In this document: positions 16,576-24,645 of the stretch, piece by piece
Layout: each line of letters starts with the position of its first letter
Numbering within the stretch: the first letter of the stretch is position 1
NCBI RefSeq assembly: GCF_003579925.1
Contig: NZ_QUAL01000003.1
Span: forward strand, 241-48,488
Reading direction: 5' to 3'
DNA length: 48,248 nucleotides
Source: Jiangella rhizosphaerae
Lineage (GTDB): Bacteria > Actinomycetota > Actinomycetes > Jiangellales > Jiangellaceae
Notes under the pieces: model-generated
What the model saw: the letters and a program-made list of their open reading frames with translations, nothing else
Databases searched by the model: none
What the model was told of the DNA's origin: nothing
Made by a program: the position numbers and the translations under genes

Positions 16576-17847
16576 CTACACCCCGACGCCGATCGCGTCG
16601 TCGATGCCGGCCTGGTAGTCGCCGACGGAGCCGTCGAGGACGTCGTCGACCGTGACGATCCGGCCCCCGGCGGCGCCGGATTCCATCATGGCGTAGCAGA
16701 CCGCGATCGCCCGGAGGCCCTCCTCGAGGCCGACCTCCGGCGGGGTGCGGGTCGCGATGGCGTTCCCGAACTCGGCATACTCCACGGCCAGCAGGAGTCG
16801 GTCGACGGTCTCGAAGTCGAGGCCGTACGCGGTCGCCCGCGGGCCGCCGAACAGCGCGGCGGTCACGTCGTCGAGCCGGAACCGCGGCACGAGCGGGAGG
16901 ATCTCCGCGCCCGTATAGGTCCTGGTGCGGTCCAGGGTCAGCACGAGCGGCCGGCCGCTGCGGTCCTTGGGAATCTCCACCGCGCCCGCCGAGCCGTGGA
17001 CGCTGCGGGCCCAGCTCTCACGGCCGTGCTCGGCGCGGTTCTCGGCGTACTGCCCGACGGCGCCCGAGGCGAAGTTGACCATGGCGAACAGCGCGTCGTC
17101 GGCCGTCGCCTCGAACTCGGCGGGCATCGCTGCCTGGGACTCGCCGTACACGCCTCCGGGGTTCGAGGCCGGGGCGCCGCCGGACGCCGCCGGGTTGTAG
17201 CGGACCTTCTCGAACAGCCGCATCTGCGCGTAGACGCTGACGACGGGGCCGAGGTAGTACTCCATCATGTCCGTGTAGTGCGTGCCCGCGTCGAAGAGGA
17301 TGCCGCTCTCGTCCTTCAGGTGACGCCACATCGAGATCGCCATCAGGTTGCCGCCGCCACCTGAGCTCTGGTGGAAGTAGCGCGGCTCGCCGAGGACGCC
17401 GCCCTCGATGAGGGCCTTGACGAGTCGATTCGTCGGGTCCCGGCGGAAGTTCTCGGCCACGCTGAGGATCCGATCCGATCCGGCGATGGCGTCCTTCAGC
17501 TGCCGGGCGGCCGCGACCGTGAGCCCGACCGGCTTCTCCACCATCACATCGAGGCCGAGGGCGATCGCGTCGGCGGCGAGGCTGTGATGGAACCGGGGCA
17601 CGGTGGTGATGTCCACCGCCACCGCGCCGAGGCGCTGCGTCGCGTCGAGGTCGGCGCACGGGGCGGGGCGGCGCCCGAGCCGCGCCTGCGCCTCATCGGC
17701 CAGGTGGTCGGCGCGAGCGGGGTCGACGTCGCAGACGGCAACGAGGTCGAACGGATTCAGGCCGGCCCGCTCGAGTTCGGACAAGCCGAACAGGTGCCGC
17801 GTCCCCATGCCGCCGCAGCCGACGATCGCGACGGGAATCCGTTCCAT
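16576..17847 (-). CDS. Gfo/Idh/MocA family oxidoreductase
   Basis: This 423-residue protein starts with a dinucleotide-binding fold (VAIVGCGGMGTRH) and has the family VEKPVG motif near residue 116, where the Lys-Pro pair positions the nicotinamide. The C-terminal half is the usual alpha/beta substrate domain. It is somewhat longer than the typical 340-390 residues because of a Pro/Gly-rich insertion around the NPAASGGAPASNPGG segment. The likely reaction is NAD(P)-dependent oxidation of a sugar or cyclitol hydroxyl. It is the first gene of a three-gene operon whose promoter region carries the palindrome at 17934-17953. Confidence 0.88.
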   Translation of the reverse strand: MERIPVAIVGCGGMGTRHLFGLSELERAGLNPFDLVAVCDVDPARADHLADEAQARLGRRPAPCADLDATQRLGAVAVDITTVPRFHHSLAADAIALGLDVMVEKPVGLTVAAARQLKDAIAGSDRILSVAENFRRDPTNRLVKALIEGGVLGEPRYFHQSSGGGGNLMAISMWRHLKDESGILFDAGTHYTDMMEYYLGPVVSVYAQMRLFEKVRYNPAASGGAPASNPGGVYGESQAAMPAEFEATADDALFAMVNFASGAVGQYAENRAEHGRESWARSVHGSAGAVEIPKDRSGRPLVLTLDRTRTYTGAEILPLVPRFRLDDVTAALFGGPRATAYGLDFETVDRLLLAVEYAEFGNAIATRTPPEVGLEEGLRAIAVCYAMMESGAAGGRIVTVDDVLDGSVGDYQAGIDDAIGVGV

Positions 17848-17933
17848 GCTGCCGCACCTCTCCTGAGTTCTCGATCAACCTCCGCGCGATGCCGCGCGAA
17901 CCGGTCGGCCTCAGAGGCTAGTTGGCAACAGCT

Positions 17934-17953
17934 TAATATGTCAATACATATTA
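17934..17953. promoter_or_regulatory. 20-bp palindrome, putative operator for the adjacent GntR regulator (site A)
   Basis: TAATATGT-CAAT-ACATATTA is a perfect inverted repeat in the gap between the GntR gene and the operon starting at 17847. On the minus strand it contains TTGACA, followed 18 bp later by TAGCCT, a plausible -35/-10 pair for the 17847 gene; the operator therefore covers the promoter. Its core recurs at 3479-3490 and its ACATATTA half at 19791-19798. Confidence 0.6.
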
Positions 17954-17965
17954 CCGAGTGACGGG

Positions 17966-18712
17966 TCAGTTCTCCTCGAGGACGAGATCGATCGCGTAGC
18001 CGTCGGACCGGTAGACGTGCTCGGCATGCTCGACCGGCGCGCCGCCCGGCTCGAACGCCGTGCGGCTCAAGGCGATGACGGGGAGCCGGCCGGAGATCTC
18101 GAGCAACTCGCTTTCCTCCGCCGTCGGCAGTCGTGCCGAGATGGACTGGTGGGCGACCACGGAGCCGACGCCGTGATCGCGCAGCATCGAGTAGAGGCCG
18201 CGTTGCTCGAGTTGTTCGCGCGTGATCGAGTTGAAGCGCGGCGGAAGCCAGTTCTGCATGATGGCCAGTGGCTCGCCATCGGCGAACCGCAGCCGTCGCA
18301 GGGCCAGCAACTCCGCGTCCGGATCGAGGTCGAGAGCTGCCGCCGCCTTCGGGTAGCGCTCGTTCGCCCGAGTGAGCACCTTGGTGCTGGGACTGCGGCC
18401 CTGAATCGACAGGTCCTCGTACAAGCTTCCCTTGCTCACGCGCCGGTGTACTCGACGACTGGTGACGAACGTGCCGCGCCCTTGCCTGCGCACGAGCAGA
18501 CCTTGGTCGACGAGGTGGTGGATCGCACGCCGAACCGTCGGGCGAGACAAGCCCAGTCGTTCACTCATGGCGACCTCGTTCTCGAACGGGTCGCCAGGCT
18601 GCGCCTGGCCACCTGCGATCGCCGCCGCCAACTGTTCGGCGAGCTGGAAGTACAGCGGAATGGGCGAGGCGCGGTCGAGTGCCACTGGGACAACCGCTTC
18701 TCCTGCTGGCAT
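17966..18712 (-). CDS. GntR family transcriptional regulator, HutC/UTRA subfamily
   Basis: This 248-residue protein starts at the ATG at 18712, with an in-frame GTG two codons earlier as an alternative. The N-terminal winged helix-turn-helix (about residues 15-85) includes the canonical LGLSRPTVRRAIHHLVDQGLLVRRQGRGTFV. The rest is a UTRA effector domain (YEDLSIQGRSPSTKVL at about 100 to the end), which typically binds a phosphorylated or free sugar. It sits between a kinase gene and the Gfo/Idh operon, flanked by AT-rich palindromes, and probably represses both. The matching motif at 3479-3490 suggests it also controls the 3607 gene. Confidence 0.9.
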   Translation of the reverse strand: MPAGEAVVPVALDRASPIPLYFQLAEQLAAAIAGGQAQPGDPFENEVAMSERLGLSRPTVRRAIHHLVDQGLLVRRQGRGTFVTSRRVHRRVSKGSLYEDLSIQGRSPSTKVLTRANERYPKAAAALDLDPDAELLALRRLRFADGEPLAIMQNWLPPRFNSITREQLEQRGLYSMLRDHGVGSVVAHQSISARLPTAEESELLEISGRLPVIALSRTAFEPGGAPVEHAEHVYRSDGYAIDLVLEEN

Positions 18713-18737
18713 CTTCACCCTGTCCTGACGTTCAACA

Positions 18738-18755
18738 TGTCAACTCAATGTGACA
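18738..18755. promoter_or_regulatory. Inverted repeat in front of the GntR gene (site E)
   Basis: TGTCA-N8-TGACA lies 26-43 bp upstream of the regulator's start. The minus strand also contains TTGACA here. It is a plausible autoregulation site, but only loosely related to the 17934 palindrome. Confidence 0.35.
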
Positions 18756-18826
18756 ATAGCGGCGAGCCACATGCTGAGACAAGGAGCTCGCCTCGGCGCG
18801 CCGGTAGCCGGGCTCGGCAGGCCGGG

Positions 18827-19786
18827 TCACCGGCACTGCTGGTGGGACTGGAGAAGCTCGGCCACCTCGGCCATCGTGGGCATGGCGGCCGAGCATGCTC
18901 GCCTCGAGGTCACGATCGCTCCCGCCGCCGCGGCATGACGCATCGTCTCGCTGAGCGGCCAACCTGCCACGGCGCCCTTGACGAGCAGTCCGCCGAACGC
19001 GTCACCGGCTCCCAGTCCGTTGACCGGCCGCACCGGGAACGCGGGCTGCTCGACGAGGAGTTCGCGGGTGGCGGCGAGCGCCCCGGCCGCACCCTGTTTG
19101 ACAACGGCCAGTCGCGCACCCCTGCTCAGCAGCCGGCGTGCGAGGTCCTCCGGCGTCCCTGTCTCGCCGAGCGCGATCGCCACCTCGCGCAGGTTCCCGA
19201 TCACGGCATCGACCTGGGACAACACCGGCAGCAGGCGATCGTGCAGGGCGTGCTCGCTCGGCCAGAAGTCCGGCCGGTAGTCGAGGTCCAGGAAGACCTG
19301 GTGTGCCGTTGCGATCGCAGCGGACTGCGCGGCGGCCGACTGGGGTGTCGCGAACCCGGAGGCTGTGATCCACAGGACGCGCGACGCGGCCGCGGCGGCC
19401 ACGAGCTCGGCGACGTCGAGGGCGTCCTCCGGCGGCGGCGTGTCGCGGTAGAAGGTCAGTCCGGGGCTGTGGGGGTTCTCGAGATCGCACACCGCCAGCG
19501 TGGTCCGGCGGCCGGGAACGGCCCGGACCCACCGGGTGTCGACGCCGAAGGTCTCGAGCTGGTCGACCACGAAGCCGTGAAAGAGGTCGTCGCCGGTGCG
19601 GGTCACCACCGCGCTGCGCAGGCCGGCACGAGCCGCCGCGACCGCGACGTTCGTCGGCGATCCGCCGAGGTACTGGCGGTAGGACTCCACGTTCCTCGGC
19701 GCCCGGCCGTCCTCCGCCGGGTAGAGATCGACGACCGCCCTCCCGACCGTGACGACGTCGAACTCGTCGGCCAACTGTTCAGACAT
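18827..19786 (-). CDS. iolC: PfkB family kinase, IolC-like (5-dehydro-2-deoxygluconokinase)
   Basis: This is a 319-residue ribokinase-fold enzyme. The N-terminus (VVTVGRAVVDLYP, then YLGGSPTNVAVAAARAG) is characteristic of IolC, and the catalytic base motif is GAGDAFGG near residue 254. IolC phosphorylates 5-dehydro-2-deoxygluconate in myo-inositol catabolism. Other recognisable iol genes (iolB, iolD, iolE in canonical form) are absent nearby, so a related sugar acid or 2-keto-3-deoxy sugar remains possible. The ATG lies only about 3-9 nt beyond a TATGTT -10-like element, suggesting a leaderless or nearly leaderless transcript. It is divergent from the DUF2090 gene with a 33-bp shared promoter region. 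Confidence 0.8.
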   Translation of the reverse strand: MSEQLADEFDVVTVGRAVVDLYPAEDGRAPRNVESYRQYLGGSPTNVAVAAARAGLRSAVVTRTGDDLFHGFVVDQLETFGVDTRWVRAVPGRRTTLAVCDLENPHSPGLTFYRDTPPPEDALDVAELVAAAAASRVLWITASGFATPQSAAAQSAAIATAHQVFLDLDYRPDFWPSEHALHDRLLPVLSQVDAVIGNLREVAIALGETGTPEDLARRLLSRGARLAVVKQGAAGALAATRELLVEQPAFPVRPVNGLGAGDAFGGLLVKGAVAGWPLSETMRHAAAAGAIVTSRRACSAAMPTMAEVAELLQSHQQCR

Positions 19787-19819
19787 AGAAACATATTAAC
19801 AATCTGATAGCATCACCTC
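19787..19819. promoter_or_regulatory. 33-bp divergent promoter with GntR half-site (site B)
   Basis: This AT-rich gap between the kinase and DUF2090 genes contains ACATATTA (19791-19798), identical to the right arm of the GntR palindrome. TAGCAT (19808-19813) reads as a -10 for the plus strand, and TATGTT serves the minus strand. Both transcripts would be leaderless or nearly so. One bound repressor could silence both genes. Confidence 0.5.
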
Positions 19820-20713
19820 ATGAACGTGGCGGATGAGAGCGAGGCGGTCGCCGACGGATCGCCCATGGCAGTGCTGGCGTTCGATCACCGAGAACGTGCG
19901 TTCGCCTCAGTGCGCCCCACGGGGATGACGCGCGAGGAGATCGGCCGGTCGAAGGAGCTGATCTTCGAGGCGTTCGAAACCGCCGTGAAGGCCGGGCTCG
20001 CCGGGACTCGCCCGGGCATCCTGATCGACGAGGAGTTCGGCGCACCCATCGCGCGGCGCGCGGCCGCGCTCGGTATTCCGGTCTCGATGCCGGTGGAACG
20101 GGCCTTCGAGTCGGTGTTCACCTTCGAGTACGGCGGCGACTTTCGGCGGCATCTGCTGGAGTTCCGGCCCGCCTGTGCCAAGGCACTCGTGCACTACCGC
20201 ACGACAGACTCTCCCGAGACCAAGCAGACACAGCTCACGAGGCTGCGCGAGCTCTCCGAGTTCCTGGCCGAGCAGTCGATCGACTTCATGCTCGAGCTGA
20301 TCGTCGGTCAGAGCGACGGCGGCGCGGGGGAGATTCCCTCCGTCGACGTCGAAGAGCTGTGTGGATCGATGGCCGAGCTGCAGAACGCGGGCGTGCGGGT
20401 GGACCTGTGGAAGGTCGAGGGCATCTCCTCGCACGACGAGGCGGCACGGGTCGCCGCGCAGGCCGTCGTGGCGAATCCACGGGCCACGTGCGTGGTCCTG
20501 GGAGCCGGCGCACCCAACGACGTCGTCGGCCATTGGCTCGACGTCGCGGCCGCCACCCCCGGCTTCGGCGGGTTCGCGATCGGGAGGAGCATCTGGGGCG
20601 AGCCCGTCGCGTCCTGGCTGGATGGCAGGCTTGCGCGTGAGCAGGCGATCGAGCAGATCGCGTCGACGTACAGGTCGTGCACGCTGCGATACATGGGAGC
20701 ACGAGTCGGGTGA
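19820..20713 (+). CDS. DUF2090 aldolase-like protein (stand-alone version of the domain fused to IolC)
   Basis: This 297-residue TIM-barrel-type protein has MAVLAFDHRERAF near the N-terminus, the LIDEEFGAPIA strand, VDLWKVEG with a candidate Schiff-base Lys, and the C-terminal GFGGFAIGRSIWGEP. These are features of DUF2090, which in many proteobacteria is fused to the C-terminus of IolC and is related to class I tagatose-bisphosphate (LacD-like) aldolases. Here the kinase and aldolase-like halves are separate, divergent genes. It probably cleaves the phosphorylated product of the kinase. It begins a five-gene operon; its stop overlaps the next start (TGATG). Confidence 0.75.
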   Translation: MNVADESEAVADGSPMAVLAFDHRERAFASVRPTGMTREEIGRSKELIFEAFETAVKAGLAGTRPGILIDEEFGAPIARRAAALGIPVSMPVERAFESVFTFEYGGDFRRHLLEFRPACAKALVHYRTTDSPETKQTQLTRLRELSEFLAEQSIDFMLELIVGQSDGGAGEIPSVDVEELCGSMAELQNAGVRVDLWKVEGISSHDEAARVAAQAVVANPRATCVVLGAGAPNDVVGHWLDVAAATPGFGGFAIGRSIWGEPVASWLDGRLAREQAIEQIASTYRSCTLRYMGARVG

Positions 20714-21720
20714 TGCAAGCGTTGCGCAAGACCGGGCCCGGCCCCGGCGACATCGAGCTGCAGGACGTCCCGCGACCCACGGCGGAGCCCGGTCAGGTCG
20801 TGGTCGACGTCGCCGCGGCGGGACTGTGCGGGACCGACCTGCACATCCTCGACGGCAGCTACGGTTCGCGGCCCCCGGTCACGCTGGGGCACGAGGTCAG
20901 CGGCGAGATCGCCGCCGTCGGTGCCGGAGTCGACCCGGCCCGGATCGGTGAGCGAGTCGCTCTCGAGACCTTCTTCTCGACCTGCGGCGAGTGCCGCGAC
21001 TGCCGCAGCGGTGCGCCGAACCGCTGCCGCTCGCGCGTGTCGATCGGTTCCGGCGCCGATGGCGGGTTCGCGGAGCAGGTCGTCGTGCCCGCCCGCAACG
21101 CCCGCCGGCTGCCGGCGCACGTGTCGTCGGCGGCGGGTGCGCTCAGCGAGCCGCTGGCGTGCGTGTGCCGGTCGCTGTTCCATCCGACGCCGGCCGTGCG
21201 GGCGGGCGATCGTGTCCTCGTCATCGGGCCGGGAGCGATCGGGCTGCTCGCGGCGCAGGTCGCCCGGGTCTCCGGCGGCGAGCCGACCGTGCTCGGGACA
21301 CCGGCCGACGCCGAACGACTGGAGGTCTCCAGGGCGCTGGGGTTCACGATCGCCGCCGACCCGGCGGACGCGCCTGACGACGTCGACGTCGTCCTGGAGT
21401 GCTCCGGCTCGGCCGCCGGTATGGCCTTGGGGATCGAGCGTGTCCGCAGAGGCGGCCGGTACGTCCAGATCGGCCAGCGGGGCGACGCGGTTCCCGTCGA
21501 CCTCGCCCTGGTCTCCTTCCACGAGCTCGTCATCACCGGCGGATTCGCCAGCACGGCCGACTCCTGGGATCGCGCGATGCGGCTACTCGACCAGCAGCTC
21601 GTCGACCTCGAGCCGCTGGTCAGCCGCAGGTACCCCCTGCGCGACTGGCAGGCGGCGTTCGACGCGGTGCGGACGAGCGCGGGCGTCAAGCAGCTTCTCT
21701 GCCCCGAGGGGACGCCATGA
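20713..21720 (+). CDS. Zinc-dependent medium-chain alcohol/sugar dehydrogenase
   Basis: This 335-residue MDR enzyme starts at the ATG at 20713 (overlapping the previous stop). Catalytic zinc ligands are Cys39 (GLCGTD) and His60-Glu61 (LGHE). The structural-zinc cysteine cluster is CGECRDCRSGAPNRC. The Rossmann motif is VIGPGAIGLL. It resembles sorbitol, threonine or L-gulonate dehydrogenases, so NAD(P)-dependent oxidation of a polyol or sugar-acid hydroxyl is expected. It sits second in the operon, between the aldolase-like gene and a sugar isomerase. Confidence 0.88.
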   Translation: MQALRKTGPGPGDIELQDVPRPTAEPGQVVVDVAAAGLCGTDLHILDGSYGSRPPVTLGHEVSGEIAAVGAGVDPARIGERVALETFFSTCGECRDCRSGAPNRCRSRVSIGSGADGGFAEQVVVPARNARRLPAHVSSAAGALSEPLACVCRSLFHPTPAVRAGDRVLVIGPGAIGLLAAQVARVSGGEPTVLGTPADAERLEVSRALGFTIAADPADAPDDVDVVLECSGSAAGMALGIERVRRGGRYVQIGQRGDAVPVDLALVSFHELVITGGFASTADSWDRAMRLLDQQLVDLEPLVSRRYPLRDWQAAFDAVRTSAGVKQLLCPEGTP

Positions 21721-22613
21721 AGCTCGGCTACAACACCTGGTCGACGCCGAACCTGCCGTTCGACCAGGTCGTGCGGATTCTGTCGCGCATCGGGTACGAC
21801 AGCGTGGAGGTCACGGTCTGCGAAGGGTGGCCCACCGACGCGCTCACCGCCACCGACGACGACGCCGGACGCTGGCGGGCGGCCGCTGACGCCGCCGGCC
21901 TCGAGATCTCCAGTGTCACCGCGAACGCACCGCTGGTCTGCGATGAGGACACGTGGGCCGGCAGCCGCCGCCGGCTCATCCGCTCGTTCGAGGTGGCCGC
22001 CGTCCTCGGCGGGGGCGGGGCGCTGCCGGTCAGCCTGGGCGCGCACAAGCCCAAGGCGCCGTTGTTGGGCGGCAACCCGCCGCCGATCATCGCCCAGAAC
22101 ACCTGGGAGGCGGACCGGCCGCTCATCGTCGACCGCTTCGGAGACCTCGTCGAACAGGCCGTCGCCGCCGGCTGCACCGTGGCGCTCGAACCCCATGCGG
22201 GCGCCGTCGTATCGACGCCGGAGCAGGCGATCGCGGTTCTGTCCGACGTCGGTTCGCCGGCGCTCGGGCTCAACCTCGACATCTCCCACTTCGCGGTGCG
22301 CCACTTCGACGTGGCCGACGTCGTGGCGTCACTGCTGCCGCACGCCGTCGTGGTCGAGGTCAAGGACCACCGGCACACCGACGACGGGTTCGACTTCCTC
22401 ATCCCGGGGGAGGGTGAGTTCGACTACCCCGCCTTCCTGGGGCTGCTCCACCGGGGCGGCTACCGCGGAACGGTCTCGGTCGAGATCAGCGTCCGCCGTC
22501 AGGCGCTGCCGGACTTCGACGAGGTGAAGGCGGCCGAGTCGTCGTACCGGACCTTGGCGGCCGCCGCACAGCGGGCCGGGATCGTCCGGGATCCACGCGG
22601 AGGGCGCTCATGA
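21717..22613 (+). CDS. Sugar phosphate isomerase/epimerase family protein (xylose isomerase-like TIM barrel)
   Basis: This is a 298-residue protein whose ATG overlaps the previous stop (ATGA at 21717-21720). It opens MKLGYNTWSTP with the IGYDSVEVTV strand; metal-binding acidic and histidine residues are spread along the barrel (VALEPHAG, LNLDISHF, VEVKDHR, VSVEIS), the pattern of the AP-endonuclease-2-like family. It may isomerise or epimerise a keto-sugar. In levoglucosan and C-glycoside pathways, relatives of this fold act with Gfo/Idh/MocA oxidoreductases by beta-elimination from 3-keto-glycosides, and a Gfo/Idh/MocA gene follows directly here. Confidence 0.83.
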   Translation: MKLGYNTWSTPNLPFDQVVRILSRIGYDSVEVTVCEGWPTDALTATDDDAGRWRAAADAAGLEISSVTANAPLVCDEDTWAGSRRRLIRSFEVAAVLGGGGALPVSLGAHKPKAPLLGGNPPPIIAQNTWEADRPLIVDRFGDLVEQAVAAGCTVALEPHAGAVVSTPEQAIAVLSDVGSPALGLNLDISHFAVRHFDVADVVASLLPHAVVVEVKDHRHTDDGFDFLIPGEGEFDYPAFLGLLHRGGYRGTVSVEISVRRQALPDFDEVKAAESSYRTLAAAAQRAGIVRDPRGGRS

Positions 22614-23743
22614 GCGACGACGTGCGTGTCGGGGTCATCGGCCTCGGCAGGTTCGGCACCTTTCACGCCGAGGCCGCCGCAGCCCTGCCCGGCGTCCAGG
22701 TGGCCGGACTGTGCTCCCGGACCTTGGCGCGAGCGGAGGAACTGGCCCGGCGGTTTCCCGACGCGACGGCGTACGACTCCGCCGAGCGCATGCTCGCCGA
22801 GGCCGACCTGGACGCCGTCCTCATCGCCACCCCGCACAAGCAGCACTTCGAGCCCGCGATGCGGGCCATCGGCGCCGGCGTCGCCGCGCTGGTCGAGAAG
22901 CCGCTGACGACATCGCTCACCGAGGCCCATGAACTCGTCGTGGCGGCCGACGAGGCCGGGGTGGCACTCGGGACGGTCTTCCAGCGCCGGTTCGTCCCGG
23001 CCGTGGAGCGCATGCATCGCGCGATCGCCGAAGGACGCCTCGGTCGTGTCGTCGCGGCCGAGTGCCTGGCGCACCTCGGGCGCGACCGCGGCTACTACGA
23101 GCAGGACGACTGGCGAGGCTCGTGGGCCGGAGAGGGCGGCGGTGTGCTGCTCACCATGGCCGTCCACTACATCGACATGATGAACTGGATGCTCGGCACC
23201 CCGACGTCGGTCTACGGACGCTGGGCGACGCTGAAGCACACCGACTACATCGACGTCGAGGACGTCGCGGGCGCGGTCGTCACCTACGAGAGCGGCGCGA
23301 TCGCGACGGTCCAGGCGATGACGACGTTCGAGAACGGGTTCGCCTCCCGGCCCAGCCCCACGGTCGGCTACCGCGCGCCCGGCTTCCGGCTGGCGGTACA
23401 CGGCACGACAGGCCACAGCGTGGGCGTCGAGGAGAATCCCGAGCTCGCGCAGGCCGTCACCGGCCTGTGGACGTTCGACGGAGAGGAACAGCACGTGAAG
23501 GGTTGGCGTGAGGAGGAAGGCGGACGCCCCAGCGTGCCCGAGTTCCATGGTCGCCAGATCGCCGAGTTCCTGGACGCCGTGCGTGAGCGCCGATCCCCGG
23601 CCGTCACCGGTCAGGACGGACTCGCGGCGCTCGAGGTGGTCAAGGGCGTCTACCTGGCGCAGGCACGTCGGGCCCCCGTGCTGCTGCCGATGTCCGATGA
23701 CGACCGCCGCGCCGCCGACGCGCTGACCGAAGGCGTCGCGTGA
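22610..23743 (+). CDS. Gfo/Idh/MocA family oxidoreductase
   Basis: This 377-residue protein overlaps the isomerase gene by 4 bases (ATGA). The nucleotide-binding fold is VGVIGLGRFGTFHAE (residues 6-20), and the catalytic VEKPLTT motif is near residue 96. The substrate domain contains GGGVLLTMAVHYIDMMNWMLG, with the family's helix carrying the catalytic His. It is probably an NAD(P)-dependent dehydrogenase for a cyclic polyol or pyranoside. Its coupling to a TIM-barrel isomerase/epimerase suggests that both act on one intermediate. Confidence 0.9.
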   Translation: MSDDVRVGVIGLGRFGTFHAEAAAALPGVQVAGLCSRTLARAEELARRFPDATAYDSAERMLAEADLDAVLIATPHKQHFEPAMRAIGAGVAALVEKPLTTSLTEAHELVVAADEAGVALGTVFQRRFVPAVERMHRAIAEGRLGRVVAAECLAHLGRDRGYYEQDDWRGSWAGEGGGVLLTMAVHYIDMMNWMLGTPTSVYGRWATLKHTDYIDVEDVAGAVVTYESGAIATVQAMTTFENGFASRPSPTVGYRAPGFRLAVHGTTGHSVGVEENPELAQAVTGLWTFDGEEQHVKGWREEEGGRPSVPEFHGRQIAEFLDAVRERRSPAVTGQDGLAALEVVKGVYLAQARRAPVLLPMSDDDRRAADALTEGVA

Positions 23744-24507
23744 GCGCCGGCGCCCGGGTCGCCCTCGTCACCGGCGGCGCCACGGGGATCGGCCGCGCGA
23801 CGTGCCTGGAGCTCGCGCGGCGCGGCATCGCGGAGATCCATATCGGGTACTCACGATCGCGCCAAGCGGCCGAGGATCTCGCCATCGAGCTGCGCGCCCT
23901 GGGTGCCGCCGGGTACCCGCTTCACGTCGAGGTGTCCGACCGGGACGCCGTCGACCGCGCCGCGGCGCACCTGTTGGAGACCAGCGGCGGCCTCGATGTG
24001 CTGGTGAACAGCGCGGGCACGACCACGAAGATCGACTTCGCCGACCTCGACGCGGTGACGCCGGAGCTCTGGGACGAGTTGCTCGGCGTCAATCTGCTGG
24101 GCGCGTTCTGGGTCTGCCAGGCGTTCGCGGAGTCGCTCAAAGAGCGTGGCGGCTCGATCGTCAACGTCACCTCGATCTCGGCGACCCGCGTCGTCGGCAG
24201 CTCGTTGCCGTACAGCGTGAGCAAGGCGGCGCTGGCGCAGCTGACCCGAGCACTGGCCGTCGCCCTCGCTCCCACCGTACGTGTCAACGCCGTCGCACCC
24301 GGAACCGTGATCTCGGGTTGGCACGAGCGGCTCATCGGCGCCGAGAACGCCCGGAGGAACTTCGAGGCCGAGGCCGGCCAGGTACCCCTGGGGCGGCTCG
24401 CCGATGCCGCGGACATCGGCGAGGCCATCGCGACCGTCGCGCTCGACCTGCCCTTCGTCACGGGGGAGGAGATCCTCGTCGACGGCGGCAAGGCGCTGCG
24501 CTACTGA
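23740..24507 (+). CDS. Short-chain dehydrogenase/reductase
   Basis: This 255-residue SDR starts at a GTG that overlaps the preceding stop (GTGA). TGGATGIG (residues 11-18) binds the cofactor; NSAG, the catalytic Ser in NVTSIS and YSVSK complete the active site. LPFVTGEEILVDGGKALRY is the standard C-terminal segment. It is the last gene of the 19.8-24.5 kb operon and probably oxidises or reduces the same sugar derivative as its partners. The next gene is convergent, 138 bp away. Confidence 0.88.
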   Translation: MSAGARVALVTGGATGIGRATCLELARRGIAEIHIGYSRSRQAAEDLAIELRALGAAGYPLHVEVSDRDAVDRAAAHLLETSGGLDVLVNSAGTTTKIDFADLDAVTPELWDELLGVNLLGAFWVCQAFAESLKERGGSIVNVTSISATRVVGSSLPYSVSKAALAQLTRALAVALAPTVRVNAVAPGTVISGWHERLIGAENARRNFEAEAGQVPLGRLADAADIGEAIATVALDLPFVTGEEILVDGGKALRY

Positions 24508-24645
24508 TCCGGCCGTCGCCATCAGCACGTGGATGCGCGGCGGTGGCGTTCCATTTCCAGGGCGTTATGGACGATGCGACGAGAGGCGATCTGGCGATCA
24601 GACGACGAAGGCGCTCGTTGCGGATGGGTCGGTCGTCGCCGGCTG

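Noticed and set aside
24546-24554. GCGTTCCAT, resembling the operator motif
   Set aside because: It is a lone half-site between convergent gene ends, with no promoter nearby; a chance match is more likely than a regulatory site.
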